Below are positions 14,054-26,200 of a stretch of DNA of 64,000 nucleotides, piece by piece; within the stretch, counting starts at the first letter, position 1; each line of letters opens with the position of its first letter. The translations under genes and the position numbers were made by a program. The notes under the pieces are model-generated. The model worked only from the letters and a program-made list of their open reading frames with translations, had not been told where the DNA came from and ran no database searches. The DNA is from Psoroptes ovis (Eukaryota > Arthropoda > Arachnida > Sarcoptiformes > Psoroptidae): positions 1,178,001-1,242,000 of the forward strand of contig PQWQ01000004.1 of assembly GCA_002943765.1 (NCBI GenBank). Reading direction: 5' to 3'.

Positions 14054-15250
14054 TATTCCTGAATCAAATCGTTTTTGTTCTGTCCAATCAATAATTTTGA
14101 GAGAAGAATACAATGAATCCATACACAATGAATACACAACAATACAAATACTTGAATCATTTAAATACCGTACATTTACCCAATAAGCATTTATCAAATA
14201 TTATGTAAAATATAATTAATCTAGTCATAATTAACTGAATAAATATAATTGAAATAAATCAAATACTTGCTGATTATTAGCTTTATAATAATGGTTAGTT
14301 TGAAACACAAAAACACCAGAACAAACCAAAAAAAAAAAAAAAAAAAAAATGTCCAAAATCAACAACACAACACAACGAAAAACAAATGTACAAAAATCAA
14401 TCAAAAAGACCAAAATATGATTTGGCGATTCTCGCAAGAATTGAATTGAATTCTCATTTCCAAAAAAGCGAAAATCATTTTCTATTTAAATTTTTTCTTT
14501 TTTTTTAATTTATTTAAAAATTTTATTTGAAATTAAAATTTATTTGAAATCAAAATAATTGGAATTAATCTCACTTGTTGTTGAATTAACAGGCTCGTCA
14601 AAGTCAAAATTATCATGGGGTGACAAGTTAGTCTATTCATGGTCATAACATCGCTGACTAAACGTTCAGAGTCACAAAACTTCCAATAAGCATGTTTTAG
14701 GGTTATTTTGAAATTGGTGTAAAAGGCATGCTGATTCATTGATTGAAACACGTTGCAAAGTCATTGCTTAATTTGATAGCCATCATTAATTGTTTAATTT
14801 GTGTTTATTTCGTATTATTTTCAATCAAATTTTCTTAAATCTGATTCAACATTCCCTGAAGGCAATGATTCAATAGGAAATTGAAAATTCTTGCGTAAGC
14901 TTCAAACTTCAACTTCAACAGGAAGACCTGTTTGACCAACAGCATCTTCAACTGAAAATTTTTTCAAACAAATTTTCATTATTCAGTCTAAGAAAGTGAA
15001 AATTCTTGTGATTATCCCACGCTCAGAATTTGTCAGTCAAGATTGTCTCTGTAAGATTGTCATGGTTTGTTTTTTATTTTTGATTTTTTGTGTCTGCTGT
15101 TCACAATCCATATATCCGTACATGTTGCGCATTGATGACGATGTCACATGTTACATTGTGTCATTTTAATTTTTTGAACTAAAAAAAAAAATTCAAAAAT
15201 ATTCACACAACGACACTGAATTTGTATGTGCTACACAGTGCATCGTTATA

Positions 15251-15330
15251 TTAGGTTGTCCGATAAGTTCTTGCCGATTTTCTCATAATTCCCCAAGATA
15301 TAATCGGCAAAAACTTTTAGGACAATCTAA
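15251..15330. mobile_element. 80-bp palindromic mariner-type MITE, subfamily B copy 4
   Basis: Begins TTAGGTTGTCCGATAAG and ends CTTTTAGGACAATCTAA, with intact TA duplications at 15249-15250 and 15331-15332. Exactly 80 bp. Confidence 0.88.
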
Positions 15331-16208
15331 TATTTCCAACCCAAACATATCTCTAAGATGCTTTAATACGAGGGTTTGAATCATTCATTTGAATTGTGAT
15401 TTGTGATTGTTGCGCATACTATTAACTAACTATCATTATTATTATTATTATTATAAAATCATTATCAAAGAACAGAAGCAAAAAATTATTCAATTTTTTG
15501 GTTCTCACGGTCTCCATTATAAGGCTTGGACCTACACAGATATATTTGTATGTTTCTGTGTGTGTGTTTGCGTTTGTGTGTCATTTGCATTGTAATAAGT
15601 ATGAATGACTCGTGTTTTTTTTTCAATTCATGGTGTATGTACGCTTTGCTGAAGATGTTTTCACCATCCATCCATACATTCATTATATTTACGTGCGCAA
15701 CAATTGCAGCATTTCCATTTTTTTGATTTTGTGTATAACTTGTTTGTTATTTTGTTATTTTATTCATCCATTTATTCAATATTTTTTATTAAAGTTGGGT
15801 CCATTCCAGTGTTTGAACGCTTGAATGAACATTATCAACAATTATTAATGATAATTTTAATAATAATAATAGAATGAATCTCCCCATATAAGTAATAAAT
15901 GATTGAAACATGGTTCAGCTGTTGGCAGCCAAATAAATTCATGACCAAATGCTTGGACATTCTTGATTTTCGGGCATTTAAATATGATGTGAATATGCTC
16001 AAAGAAAATCCGAACAATTCAAATATTTAAATATCCACTCTCGATATTTGAATGTTGCGTCTGTAATTATCTAATTTCATCCATTTTTCTACAACTTTAC
16101 ACCTTCAAGAATCCATTTTATTCAAGATTGAATCCAACATTGGTTCTCTTATATTCGATTCTTGTGATAAAAAACTGATTCACTCAATACTGATCAGTCA
16201 AGAATTAA

Positions 16209-16355
16209 CCCTTAAAACTCTAGCCGTGAGTCTCACTCACCATTAAATGTAATGCAGCAACTCGATAGGCGCCCCTCAGTCACCATTTCACATTAGTGTG
16301 AAAAATCGTCGAGCTGCTGGCTGACTTGCGCTGTAAATGCCTCGAGTTCCAAGGG
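16209..16355. mobile_element. 147-bp piggyBac-type MITE
   Basis: Flanked on both sides by TTAA (16205-16208 and 16356-16359). The termini are inverted repeats: CCCTTAAAACTC on the left and GAGTTCCAAGGG on the right, matching at 10 of 12 positions. An internal inverted pair (GCAGCAACTCGA and TCGAGCTGCTG) lies inside. A TTAA target, a CCC/GGG start and sub-terminal inverted repeats are the hallmarks of the piggyBac superfamily. There is no coding capacity, so mobilisation would need a transposase from elsewhere. It is clearly richer in CpG and GC than the surrounding DNA. Family assignment is by ends only. Confidence 0.72.
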
Positions 16356-17095
16356 TTAATATTCAATCGAAATTGAATTGAAAGCTGGGCATTGATAAGC
16401 AGCATATGTTTTTTTGTTTGGTTTTGTTTGGGCCGATTTTCTCTTCATCGTTGTTGCCATATTCAACCAAAAAGCCAAATTTCCTAAAAAACAAAGCGAA
16501 AAAAACAAGCTAGGACCTTTGTCGATTTGAACCTTTTTGTTGAGAGGGTAGACATGACCAAATTATGCCACTACTGCTTGTTGTTGTTGTTTTTAACTGA
16601 AAAATTTCATAAATATTCAATCAACCAACCAACCAACCAACCAACAAACAACAACATTGTATTGTTATAATGTGTATGAGTGTTTGGACATAATTTGAAA
16701 TTTGAAACTTAAGAAGAAGAAGAATGAAAAAATTTATTTTTTAAGAAAATAAAATATTTCATTCTTCGAAGGTCAAAGGTCATTTAATACATATTATTCA
16801 CTTTTTTCCTTTACTCGTTTTACTGACCTTAAGTGAAGGAGAATTTCTTGACCAAGAAAATCAAATCGAAATCATTTCAAAGAAACATCTGCTCTATGTG
16901 TATGAGTTCAGTATACACAATTGAATACATTGAAATACATTGAATAATTCAAAGCTTAAATATTTTCCGTATCCTAAGAGTGTAATAAACAAGAATAAAA
17001 TTCAAATGACATGAATTTTTTTCAAGAAAATTGAAACAATTATTTTCCGAAATTTTTCCTTATGAGAAATCTTTAAGATTTTTGAAAGCAAATTA

Positions 17096-17175
17096 TTAGG
17101 TTGTCCGGAAAGTTTTCACCGGTTATATTGTGGAAAATCATTAGAAAATCGGCAAGAACTTTTCGGACAACCTAA
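17096..17175. mobile_element. 80-bp palindromic mariner-type MITE, subfamily B copy 5
   Basis: Begins TTAGGTTGTCCGGAAAG and ends CTTTTCGGACAACCTAA, with TA at 17094-17095 and 17176-17177. The loop reads in the opposite orientation to copies B1-B4, showing that the element inserts either way round. Confidence 0.88.
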
Positions 17176-17766
17176 TAGAATAAAATTGTGAAATGAAATT
17201 GATCACAATTGGGTGATTGTATAAGGATCAATCGATTGATTGATTCAATCATTGAATGATTAAGTGATTAAAAACAATCAATCAATGATTGTATGTATGC
17301 ACAATCAATCATTAATTGTGTGAATTTTTTTTTCTTTTCTTTGTCGTTGTGAATCGATCAATATGAATGTGAATCAAACAATCAGTCAATTGATCGATGA
17401 TAATGAATTTCAAATTTGTATATAATTATCAAGATGCTTGTAAATTGACTAATTCACGTTATTCATTTTTCTATGTTTTCTTGTTGTCGTTGCAAATTGT
17501 TAATTGTTGTTGTTGTTGTTTGTTTGTTGTCCCTCTTATTGATCTTATATGATGGCCATTGATAATGATGTTATAATTGAAAATAATTGAAGAAAATAAT
17601 TGTGGAAATTCAAAATTAACAAATTGATATACAATTATCATCATTTGATTTATACAATAAAATGAATGTCCTCGAATTAATGATATTTTGTGTGTGTATG
17701 AGTGTATGTGTTTGCTTTCGTTCATCGATGCTTGTTCTGCAAAATAATTTAACTTTTGCCGTGTTA

Positions 17767-17846
17767 TTAAGTTGTCCGGAAAGTTTTTGCCGGCTATATT
17801 GTAGAAAATCATCAGAAAATTGGGAAGAACTTTTCGGATAACCTAA
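17767..17846. mobile_element. 80-bp palindromic mariner-type MITE, subfamily B copy 6
   Basis: Begins TTAAGTTGTCCGGAAAG and ends CTTTTCGGATAACCTAA, with TA at 17765-17766 and 17847-17848. It is only about 600 bp from copy B5 and in the same loop orientation. Confidence 0.87.
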
Positions 17847-18245
17847 TATTTGCTTAGAGTTTTATTTGGAGATTTTGCTCTTTGAATCAATTGTTTGATT
17901 CAAAAAAAAAAGATGAAGAATTCACACATTTTCCCCTCTATTCAACTCTAGTCTCTGATCTGAAGATTTACTGATGATTTTCAGCTGAAAAAAGAAAAGG
18001 CTGTATGGGGACAGTAAAAAAATGACTGAATTTTGAAATGAATATTATTGCCGAATTGAAGACAAATGAATAAATGTATTTGAATCTTTAAATTTTTTTT
18101 CAAAATTAAATAAATAAATTCAAAAAACATTTACATTTTCAAAAGAACCATAATCGTTTCTAATATAATAATAATAATCGTTTATGACATGTATTTTATT
18201 ATTATTATTATTACTTGTATGTTTGTATTGACAATACATACATAC

Positions 18246-18269
18246 AACACACACACACACACACACACA
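18246..18269. repeat. CA dinucleotide microsatellite
   Basis: Uninterrupted AC/CA run of about 12 units followed by ACATACAAG. Confidence 0.9.
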
Positions 18270-20925
18270 TACAAGTATTTCTTAATGTTCGTATGTAAGT
18301 AGTATTTGAAGAGGACCAACTTGTGTTTGTTTTTTTTCTATCATTTATTCTCATATATTTTATTAAATTCGTGTATATTTGCTTGCATATATGCATTGAA
18401 TTATATATCAGATATATGTGAGAATACGTGAATATACATGAATATGCATAGATATATTTGAAATATATCCTAAATGTATGAAGAAACTTGATGAAATAAA
18501 TGAAATAAAAAAAATCTTTATTTCATCTTTGTGCCCGCAAGCTACTTCTCACGCTTTTTTTATTTTTCAGCAAAATTTTTAAAAGAAATTTGTGCCTGCT
18601 TTGCTTTGCTTTGCTTGCCTGCTTGCTTGCTCTGGTTCTTCAAATGATCACACACAGTAAAAATGCATTGAAATTGAATGAAATGAATCAAAATTCAATG
18701 GTCAAGTTTTTGGCAAAACTAACGAATTTATGTATCACGCATGTTGTTGTTGTTGTTGTTGATGTAGATCTATTGATAGATAAATAGATAGATGAATGAA
18801 TATATTGGCTTACAATAATAATTTATTGTCGTATTTGATTTCTTTGTGTGTTTGTGTTTGTGTCGACCAGCTATAGCCCAAGGAATGGGTACCCTTGATT
18901 CGAGGTCCTTTCGAATATTATTGCACCTTTATACACTTTTTGTTATTTTTTTTTTTTTTTTTTGTATTTGTCTGGACCTCATAGATTACAAAAGGGAACA
19001 AACGAAAATAAATTGAATTAAATTTAAAAGAAAATGCATCAAACATTCGGATTTTTTTTGCCCCGTTTTATTGACCAAATTCAATACTTATTGTGTGTAT
19101 AGCGCTGATGAGGCTTTAACCCAAGTAAAAATTTTTTATAAGGGTTATACCTTGTTGCCGAAAACCTTGGATATTCAAAAAAATTATGGCCAAATATTTT
19201 TTCGACCAAAATTCATTGATTTGATTAGAATTGAATTGAAATATGAATTTCTGATGATCATCATCAACGAAAGCCCGAACATTTATGGTTTTTTTTTTCA
19301 TTTTGGTTGATTGGTATTGAATTTTTGAATTTTTTTTTTAGACAATTTTTTATTGCATTCAATATTTAAGGCCATACAAAACTAACGCAGATTGCGCTAC
19401 GGAGAGAGCGAGAGAGAGAGAATGAACAGATGAATGAAGGTGGGAATAACAAATAACAAACATAAAATAACAACATGCGAAGCAAAAACTTGCGCAGCAA
19501 AGCCAAAAATGTACCAATGAATTTTTCATTTAAAAAAGCTGCTACCATTTAAACATAAATGTTCAAATCAGTCGATGATTTGCAGCCATAGGTTAAGGGT
19601 CTACATTTTGGAAAAAAAATCATTTCAATGAATCTTTAAAATTATTTTTCAAATCAAAACCTTTTAAAATTTCAATTTAATTCGATTTGATCTCGTTCAA
19701 AATAAAGAATTTCATTTCATTCAGTTCTGGTCATTTTTAGTGCCTTTTCTTCTAATTAATTAATTCAATAATTAATTAATTAAATTCATTCATCAAGAAT
19801 ATTTACCCTGAACAAATTTAAAATTTCAACGTTCTTCCTCCACCAGCACCACCACCAAAAAAACCTTAAGTTTACATTTTTCACCATCAAACCATCGAAG
19901 CATCAGCTCAAAATCAGTTTTACCAATGAACTTTGTATAAATGAACATCCATATCATCATCATCATCATCATCAACATACACACTCATCAAACATTAGTG
20001 AAAACATTGCTTCTGTATTTTCTGTATTTTTCTATTCGAAATTTAAAAGTTCAAAATTATTTTATCAATTTTCAAATTGTAAATTTGCATCAATTAATGT
20101 TCAAAAATTCAAATCGAAATTGAATTCAAATGAATAAATGAATATAAATCGATAATATTATTATTATTGATTTTCATTTTTTTTCTAGTGAAATCAATTG
20201 TGAATTAATTCAATCATTGATAATAATTTTGAATAAAAAATCAATTAAACCAGCGATTTTTGTGTGTCTATTTATGAATTATTATGAATTGTAAATGAAT
20301 CAATGATTGAATGAATGAATGAATGAAACATCATTCAAATCCTCTGAAATACAAGATAAATATCATCGAAAATAATCATAAGTTATTTAATCAATTAATC
20401 ATCAATAATAATCGATTGAAATGAATGTGAATTGAAGCAATGAAATTTTCAATTTATTTTTCAATTCAATGATTTCTTCATCAATGATTTCATAGTTGCT
20501 TCAAATCGATCAATAATGATATGATCAATATCTTGTGCATTTTTATTGTGAATAATTGATTTCTGTTTCTATTTTTGTTTGTGTATTTTGGAAATTTTGA
20601 TTTTCCAGAGTTTTTCGCCAAGAAGGTTTCGCCAGCTTTTTGTATTTTTATTTTGAATTTAAAATGAAATCCAAGCATCAATCTGAATCTGAATAACTGA
20701 TTATCCCTGATGAACCTGAACCTTTTGGACCCCAAACAACAAAATTTTGATCTCGTTTCTTGATTAAATAACCATCTTTAGACATACAAACACAAACACC
20801 CATTGACACCTGCAAACCTACACCCATACCCACGACATACTCACCAATCTTTGTTCAATTTAATCATTTGTTTCAATCAGTTGAAATTTTTCAATCTTCA
20901 ATAATCATATCATCATCAAGAAAAA

Positions 20926-21070
20926 ATGGCTGCCATAAATTATTTGAAACACTCAATCATTTTCACGACAATAATTGTGATTATTAATCAATCAGAATTA
21001 ATAAATTGCGCATCATCATCATCTGTATCATTGTCATCATATTATCCCTATTCGATCTCTAATTTAACAT
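20926..21070 (+). CDS. Orphan signal-peptide exon (candidate first exon, partner unknown)
   Basis: An ATG in strong context (AAAAATGGCTGCC) opens a frame with a signal-peptide layout: a short polar start, a hydrophobic core (SIIFTTIIVII), then a Ser-rich stretch. It ends at a canonical donor, ACAT|GTAAGTTTC, with phase 1. It lies 2.1 kb upstream of the Notch start, but Notch exon 2 begins in phase 2, so it cannot replace the present Notch exon 1 by simple splicing. It could be an alternative leader spliced to a later phase-1 Notch exon, the first exon of an unseen gene, or chance. I could not find its partner. Confidence 0.3.
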
Positions 21071-23212
21071 GTAAGTTTCTATGGTTTTTCATTTTTGAAA
21101 ATTTCTGAGCATCTTCGATCATTTTTACCAATCAATCTTTGAATACTTTCAAAAATGCTTCGAACTATGATCTTGTACTCAAATCATTGATTGTTCCGGT
21201 CATGATTAATACAGCCAAAACAATTTTCAAGATGAATTTCGTCGTGAATTTCAATCCAATTTTTGTCATTATTATTGTTTGAAACATAAACATTTATGTT
21301 TCTTATTTATTACTCATTATCAATTAATTTTTCTTTGATTTTCAAAACATAATTGATAATTACTACCATTCAAATTCAATCAATGATAATAAGATTAAAA
21401 TTCCATGTTTTAAAAAAATTACTTGAAAGACAATGTTTTCAACCTTTAAAAGTATTGAATTTGAATTGAATTCAACATTGTCAATCATTCATTTCGATTC
21501 ATAAGTCCCAGCAGGGCCATCAGCCTTAAAATAATTCCAAGGTTTTTTGTCCAAAGAAATAATGAAAATGTCAAATTTTGCCAGTGAATTCGTCATGTGG
21601 CATTTTTCTCTGGTTTCAAAAACAAAAACACAAAGAACAACTTGCTTGGCGAGACCTTTCCGAAACCCTATCGATAATCAATTATGAAGCGTAATAATTA
21701 AATTATGAAAATTCATATTTCTCGTATTTGGTCAAATTCATTCAATTCAATAGGGTTCAGCAGAACTGCCCGTGTTTTTTGGCTCAAAGAAATATGTATA
21801 ATTACATTTATTGCGCAGCATGCTTGTTGACTGTTGTTGTTTGTTGGTCACACAAGTTTAGAATAAAAGAATATGTCAAAAATTCTCGAAATTATTGTCA
21901 AAATTAGACCCAAGAGAATCATTATTTATGTTCGAACCATATTTTCATTTGAAAAATGAAATGAAATAATATTTTGGTTTCATTCTTCATTTCTCTCTTT
22001 GCTTGTTTTGTAATTATTATTCAATAGGGTTTCAGCCCTTTGATTGTGTACCCTTGTGTTTAATTGAAAAGTTGTTGATTAATTTTGAATGATTACATTT
22101 TTTATGTGTGTGTGTGAGAAAACATTGGACAAAAAAATCAAGTCAAATAAACAAATAAAAATCATTTGTTGTGTGTATTTGATTATATTTGACATATAAG
22201 CCTTTCAATATATGACCACAAATTCAAATATCAAATTTGGTCCATAAAATTCAATGAGAACAGATGTTTATGTTCATACGTACGTACACACACAGCACAA
22301 ATAAACTCAGATTGATGTCCAAAATAAAATAAAAATGAAAAATTTAAAGGTGCACTCTGTGTGTATGCTCATGGTGTGTTCATGGGAAAATGTAAAAAAT
22401 TTCAATTTCAATTGTTTGTTTCTGTTTCTGCTTACGCTGCCATTTTCAGTGGCAGCAAATCGAGTCAAGCCAAGTCGAGCTAAGCTAGTTTTATTCATAT
22501 TTGAATAAATTTATGCATATTTCCATTTCATTTTTTCGAAAAAATACAATCAAAAGTCATGATAATCGGGGGAGAAAATGATGGAAAAAAATTTTATATC
22601 ATTAATGTGAATACCTCCCTCCCCTTGGTTGTTTCCGATCAAAATTTTAAAAGGTATTTTCAATGGAAAGGTTTTGCATTTATATTTGGTATGTGTGTAC
22701 TGAGCTATGGCCTGAAATTTTTTCAACCTTGTTGCGCGTACCCAAAATAATGCTCAGCATCCATGTTGGTCTTAGTACTCTCAACCACTACGACCCGTCG
22801 TCATCTGATTGGTAAAGCAGCATATGTCTGTCGTTTTTTTGAAATTTATTCAAAAATTATTAGGATCAACAATGACTAAAACTGAAAATCCATTGAATTT
22901 TAACCGATAAAATATGACCGTTGGGTTTTTTTCTACAGCAATAATAATAATAATACCCTTGTTTGTATATGCTCTACTACATTGTTCAATGTTGATGTCT
23001 GTTGCATTATGTTTATTTATTTGTGTTAATAGACAAAAATTGTCAGTTGACAGTTGACAATTTTGTTGCCTTCTTATTTAGTCGTTATATCTTTTCGAAC
23101 ACATCTTTGAAATCTAAGCATTTTTTCTTCTTCTTAAAATGAATGAATTTCTTTTAATATTCTTAATTGAAATTTAATATAAGATTGATTCGATCGATTG
23201 ATTGGCTAAAAA
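21071..23212. other. Notch upstream region, no gene recognised
   Basis: Non-coding AT-rich DNA immediately 5' of Notch, presumably containing its promoter and 5' UTR. I see no convincing TATA/initiator pair. One YGTGRGAA match (22113-22120) lies at the end of a GT run and is not above chance expectation. Confidence 0.45.
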
Positions 23213-26200
23213 ATGATGCTCCAAACTATAATCTCAATCATTAATTTCAATCATTTTATCATATTTTTCAATTTTTTTCATTTAATTTTTGCTGTGAATT
23301 CGGTTGTTGATGATAATGAAAATGATCAAATAACAACGATACCAACTACCACAATAACAACGACACCATTCATTTATTCATTTATCAATGATCCTACATC
23401 GATATCGATCGATTCATCAGTCAACGGAAGTAATAGACAATCCTTTTACAATAATAATAATAATCGAAACATACAACAATCATCATCATCATTGATACCA
23501 TATCATCGACAAATACATACGTGTTATCAAAATAATTGCCTAAATAATGGCCAATGTATTGTTAATCCGAAAACATTGAAAACTTATTGCCGGTAAGTTT
23601 TGTTTGCTTCTTTGAGATGATCTCGAAATTCCTTAAAGAAAATTTCCCATGTTAACCATTGAATATTTGTTCTAATCTAAACTTTTAGCTGTCCACCAAA
23701 TTTTGTCGGTACAAATTGTGAATATCAAAATCCTTGTTTAGGTAGTAATCGTTGTTTTAATGGTGGAACATGTCAACCAGTCATTTCAAGCGATCAACAA
23801 CCATCATTCAAATGTTTGTGTCCACTTGGTTATTCAGCCAGTATGTGTGAAGTTGAAACACCGAATATTTGTCAACGTGAACATCCATGTCGTAATGATG
23901 GTAGATGTATTCTGCATACAGATTTAGAACATTATCAATGTAATTGTCAACCAGGATGGCGTGGTGATTTATGTGAAGAAAGTGATCATTGTGCATCGAA
24001 TCCATGCAAGAATGGTGCCCATTGTATTTCACATTCAAACGATACTGGTTTTACTTGTGAATGTGCACCAGGTTTTCGTGGTAAAACTTGTGCCGATGAT
24101 ATCAATGAATGTTTGGAATTAGGCGATGATCTTGCATGTAATCAAAAAGGAACTTGTATCAATATTCCTGGTTCATATGTCTGTAATTGTGAAGCTGGTT
24201 ATACTGGACAACGATGTGAAACCGTTTATATTCCTTGTAAAACTGATAATCCTTGTCAAAATGGTGGTGATTGTATTGCCGATTATCATGCTAAAACCTA
24301 TCATTGTAATTGTCCAGCCGGATTTACTGGTCGTGATTGTCAAACAAATATCGATGATTGTGGTGGTAATCTTTGTCAAAATGGTGGTACTTGTATTGAT
24401 GGTATCAATACCTACACATGTTCATGTCCATCCAATTTTACTGGTCCTTATTGTTCACAAGATGTTGATGAATGTTCGCTACAACCACAACCATGTCAAA
24501 ATAGTGCTACATGTGCCAATACAATCGGTGGATTTAATTGTATTTGTGTTAATGGTTGGACTGGACCAACTTGTTCAGAAAACATCAATGATTGTGCAAA
24601 TGCACCTTGTTTCAATGGTGCCACATGTCATGATCGCGTTGGATCATATTTTTGTCAATGTCCTCCAGGCAAAACAGGATTATTATGTCATCTAGATGAT
24701 GCTTGTGCATCAAATCCATGTCATGGTAAGTGTTATTATCATTATAATTGTTCTTTGAAACAAAAAACCTCTGAGAAAATACAAAATCAATGAATAGCTA
24801 ATCATTTAACCATGATTGCAAATGAAAAACTTTAGCTTTAACACACTCATACATACAATCATTGATAGATTCATTGATTAATTAGCTAAAATCGATAATT
24901 AGTGCATTCGTTTTTTTTTCAAAATAATTATTTCCAATTACCACATTTATAAAGACAACAGCAACGTTGATTAATTCAATGATTCAGGGTGAACATCATC
25001 ATTATTAAGGGTACATGTTCATGTTAGACTAAGGTTCATTGTAAGCAATTATTATGTCGATCATCGTCATTCTAATCATCAATGTTATTGTGTTTTCAAT
25101 TCAAAAACAAAAGAAATTAATCGACAAAAAAATCGATCAAAAAATGATCGAAACTTATAACTTAATCGAAGAAAGAACAAAAGAAATTGTGTTTTTATTA
25201 AGGTTCACCAAAAAACCAAAAAATCAATCAATTGTTTTGGGTGAACCTTATACCTTATAAAAATAATAATGAGCAATCATTTGATTGGTTCATTCATACA
25301 ATTCATTGATTCATAATTAAAAATTGATCGATAATTAATCGTCTTTGTTCAATCAATGAAACTTGTCAACCAGAAATCATTTAAAGAGTCATTTTCAGGG
25401 CAAAACTAGAAGAAATTAAAACAAAACGAAAATCACCCGAACACATTTCAGGTTAATTCAAATGAATTTTCTCACGAATCTTAGAGAATGAACAAATAAA
25501 TAAATGAATGAAAATTCATAAATGGAATTATGAAAAATTTATGATTTTTCAAAATTTTCAAAATTTTAAAGGTTCAAATCATGAAAAAAACTTGAAAATC
25601 AAGTACAAATGTACATTGAAAATGTAATAAAACAAAATGAAATTAAATTTGACAATTCTTATTCGAAATTAACACTTGAAAACCTTTATATTTTCACCCC
25701 ACACACATATATGATTCATAGGACATAATCTGCCACCGAAAATATGAATAATTTTATTCCCGAAATTCGTTAGAAAAATCACGAAAATTTAATCTCTTTG
25801 AATGAGGATAAATAATAATTCCGGTTGCAGTAAATGATTTTCAAAAATAAAATTCTGCTTCCAGCAAAATTCAGCTGTGATTTTGTCCTATTTTTAGCTC
25901 TGGAACGCTCGAAAACCCCAAACCTCATCCGCAACCTTTCATTTTCCACACACACACACAAAACAAATGAACAGATGCGCAGCGATGGTTTTGAACATTT
26001 TTGCCTCCGTTTCTCCTGCTTTTCTCTTCAGGGAATTGCGTTCCATTCAAGTCGTATTGAATTTAGGCCCTAGAAAATTCATAATCAAAGCTCGCGCGCA
26101 AACAAACATTGAAATGAATAAAATATAAAATTAATAAATAATAAAAAATCTATTTTAAGCTACCCGTGTGTGTTTCATCATTGATTCAATGAGAGGTTTC

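Larger units (their letters stand above)
14054..20925. other. Long intergenic stretch, no gene recognised
   Basis: AT-rich DNA between receptor 1 and Notch. Short open frames on both strands show no domain, no splice-linked partner and no codon pattern like the neighbouring genes. It holds a poly(A) run (about 14330-14348), three 80-bp MITEs, one piggyBac-type MITE, and a CA microsatellite (about 18246-18269). A stretch at 14580-14760 and another at 18870-18915 are relatively less AT-biased, but I cannot assign them. Confidence 0.55.

Noticed and set aside
18861..18915. Possible tRNA gene or tRNA-derived SINE (TAGCCCAAGG and GATTCGAGGTCC resemble A and B boxes).
   Set aside because: The boxes are too close together, the B box has an extra base, and no cloverleaf arms can be paired around them.
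22113..22120. CSL/Su(H) consensus YGTGRGAA sites near Notch (also 28438-28445 and about 30885-30892) as autoregulatory sites.
   Set aside because: About one to two matches are expected by chance over both strands of this locus, and two lie at the ends of GT microsatellites.
24126..24695. 189-codon frame overlapping Notch exon 2 in another phase.
   Set aside because: Hydrophobic shadow of the regular EGF codon pattern; the Notch frame is unambiguous.
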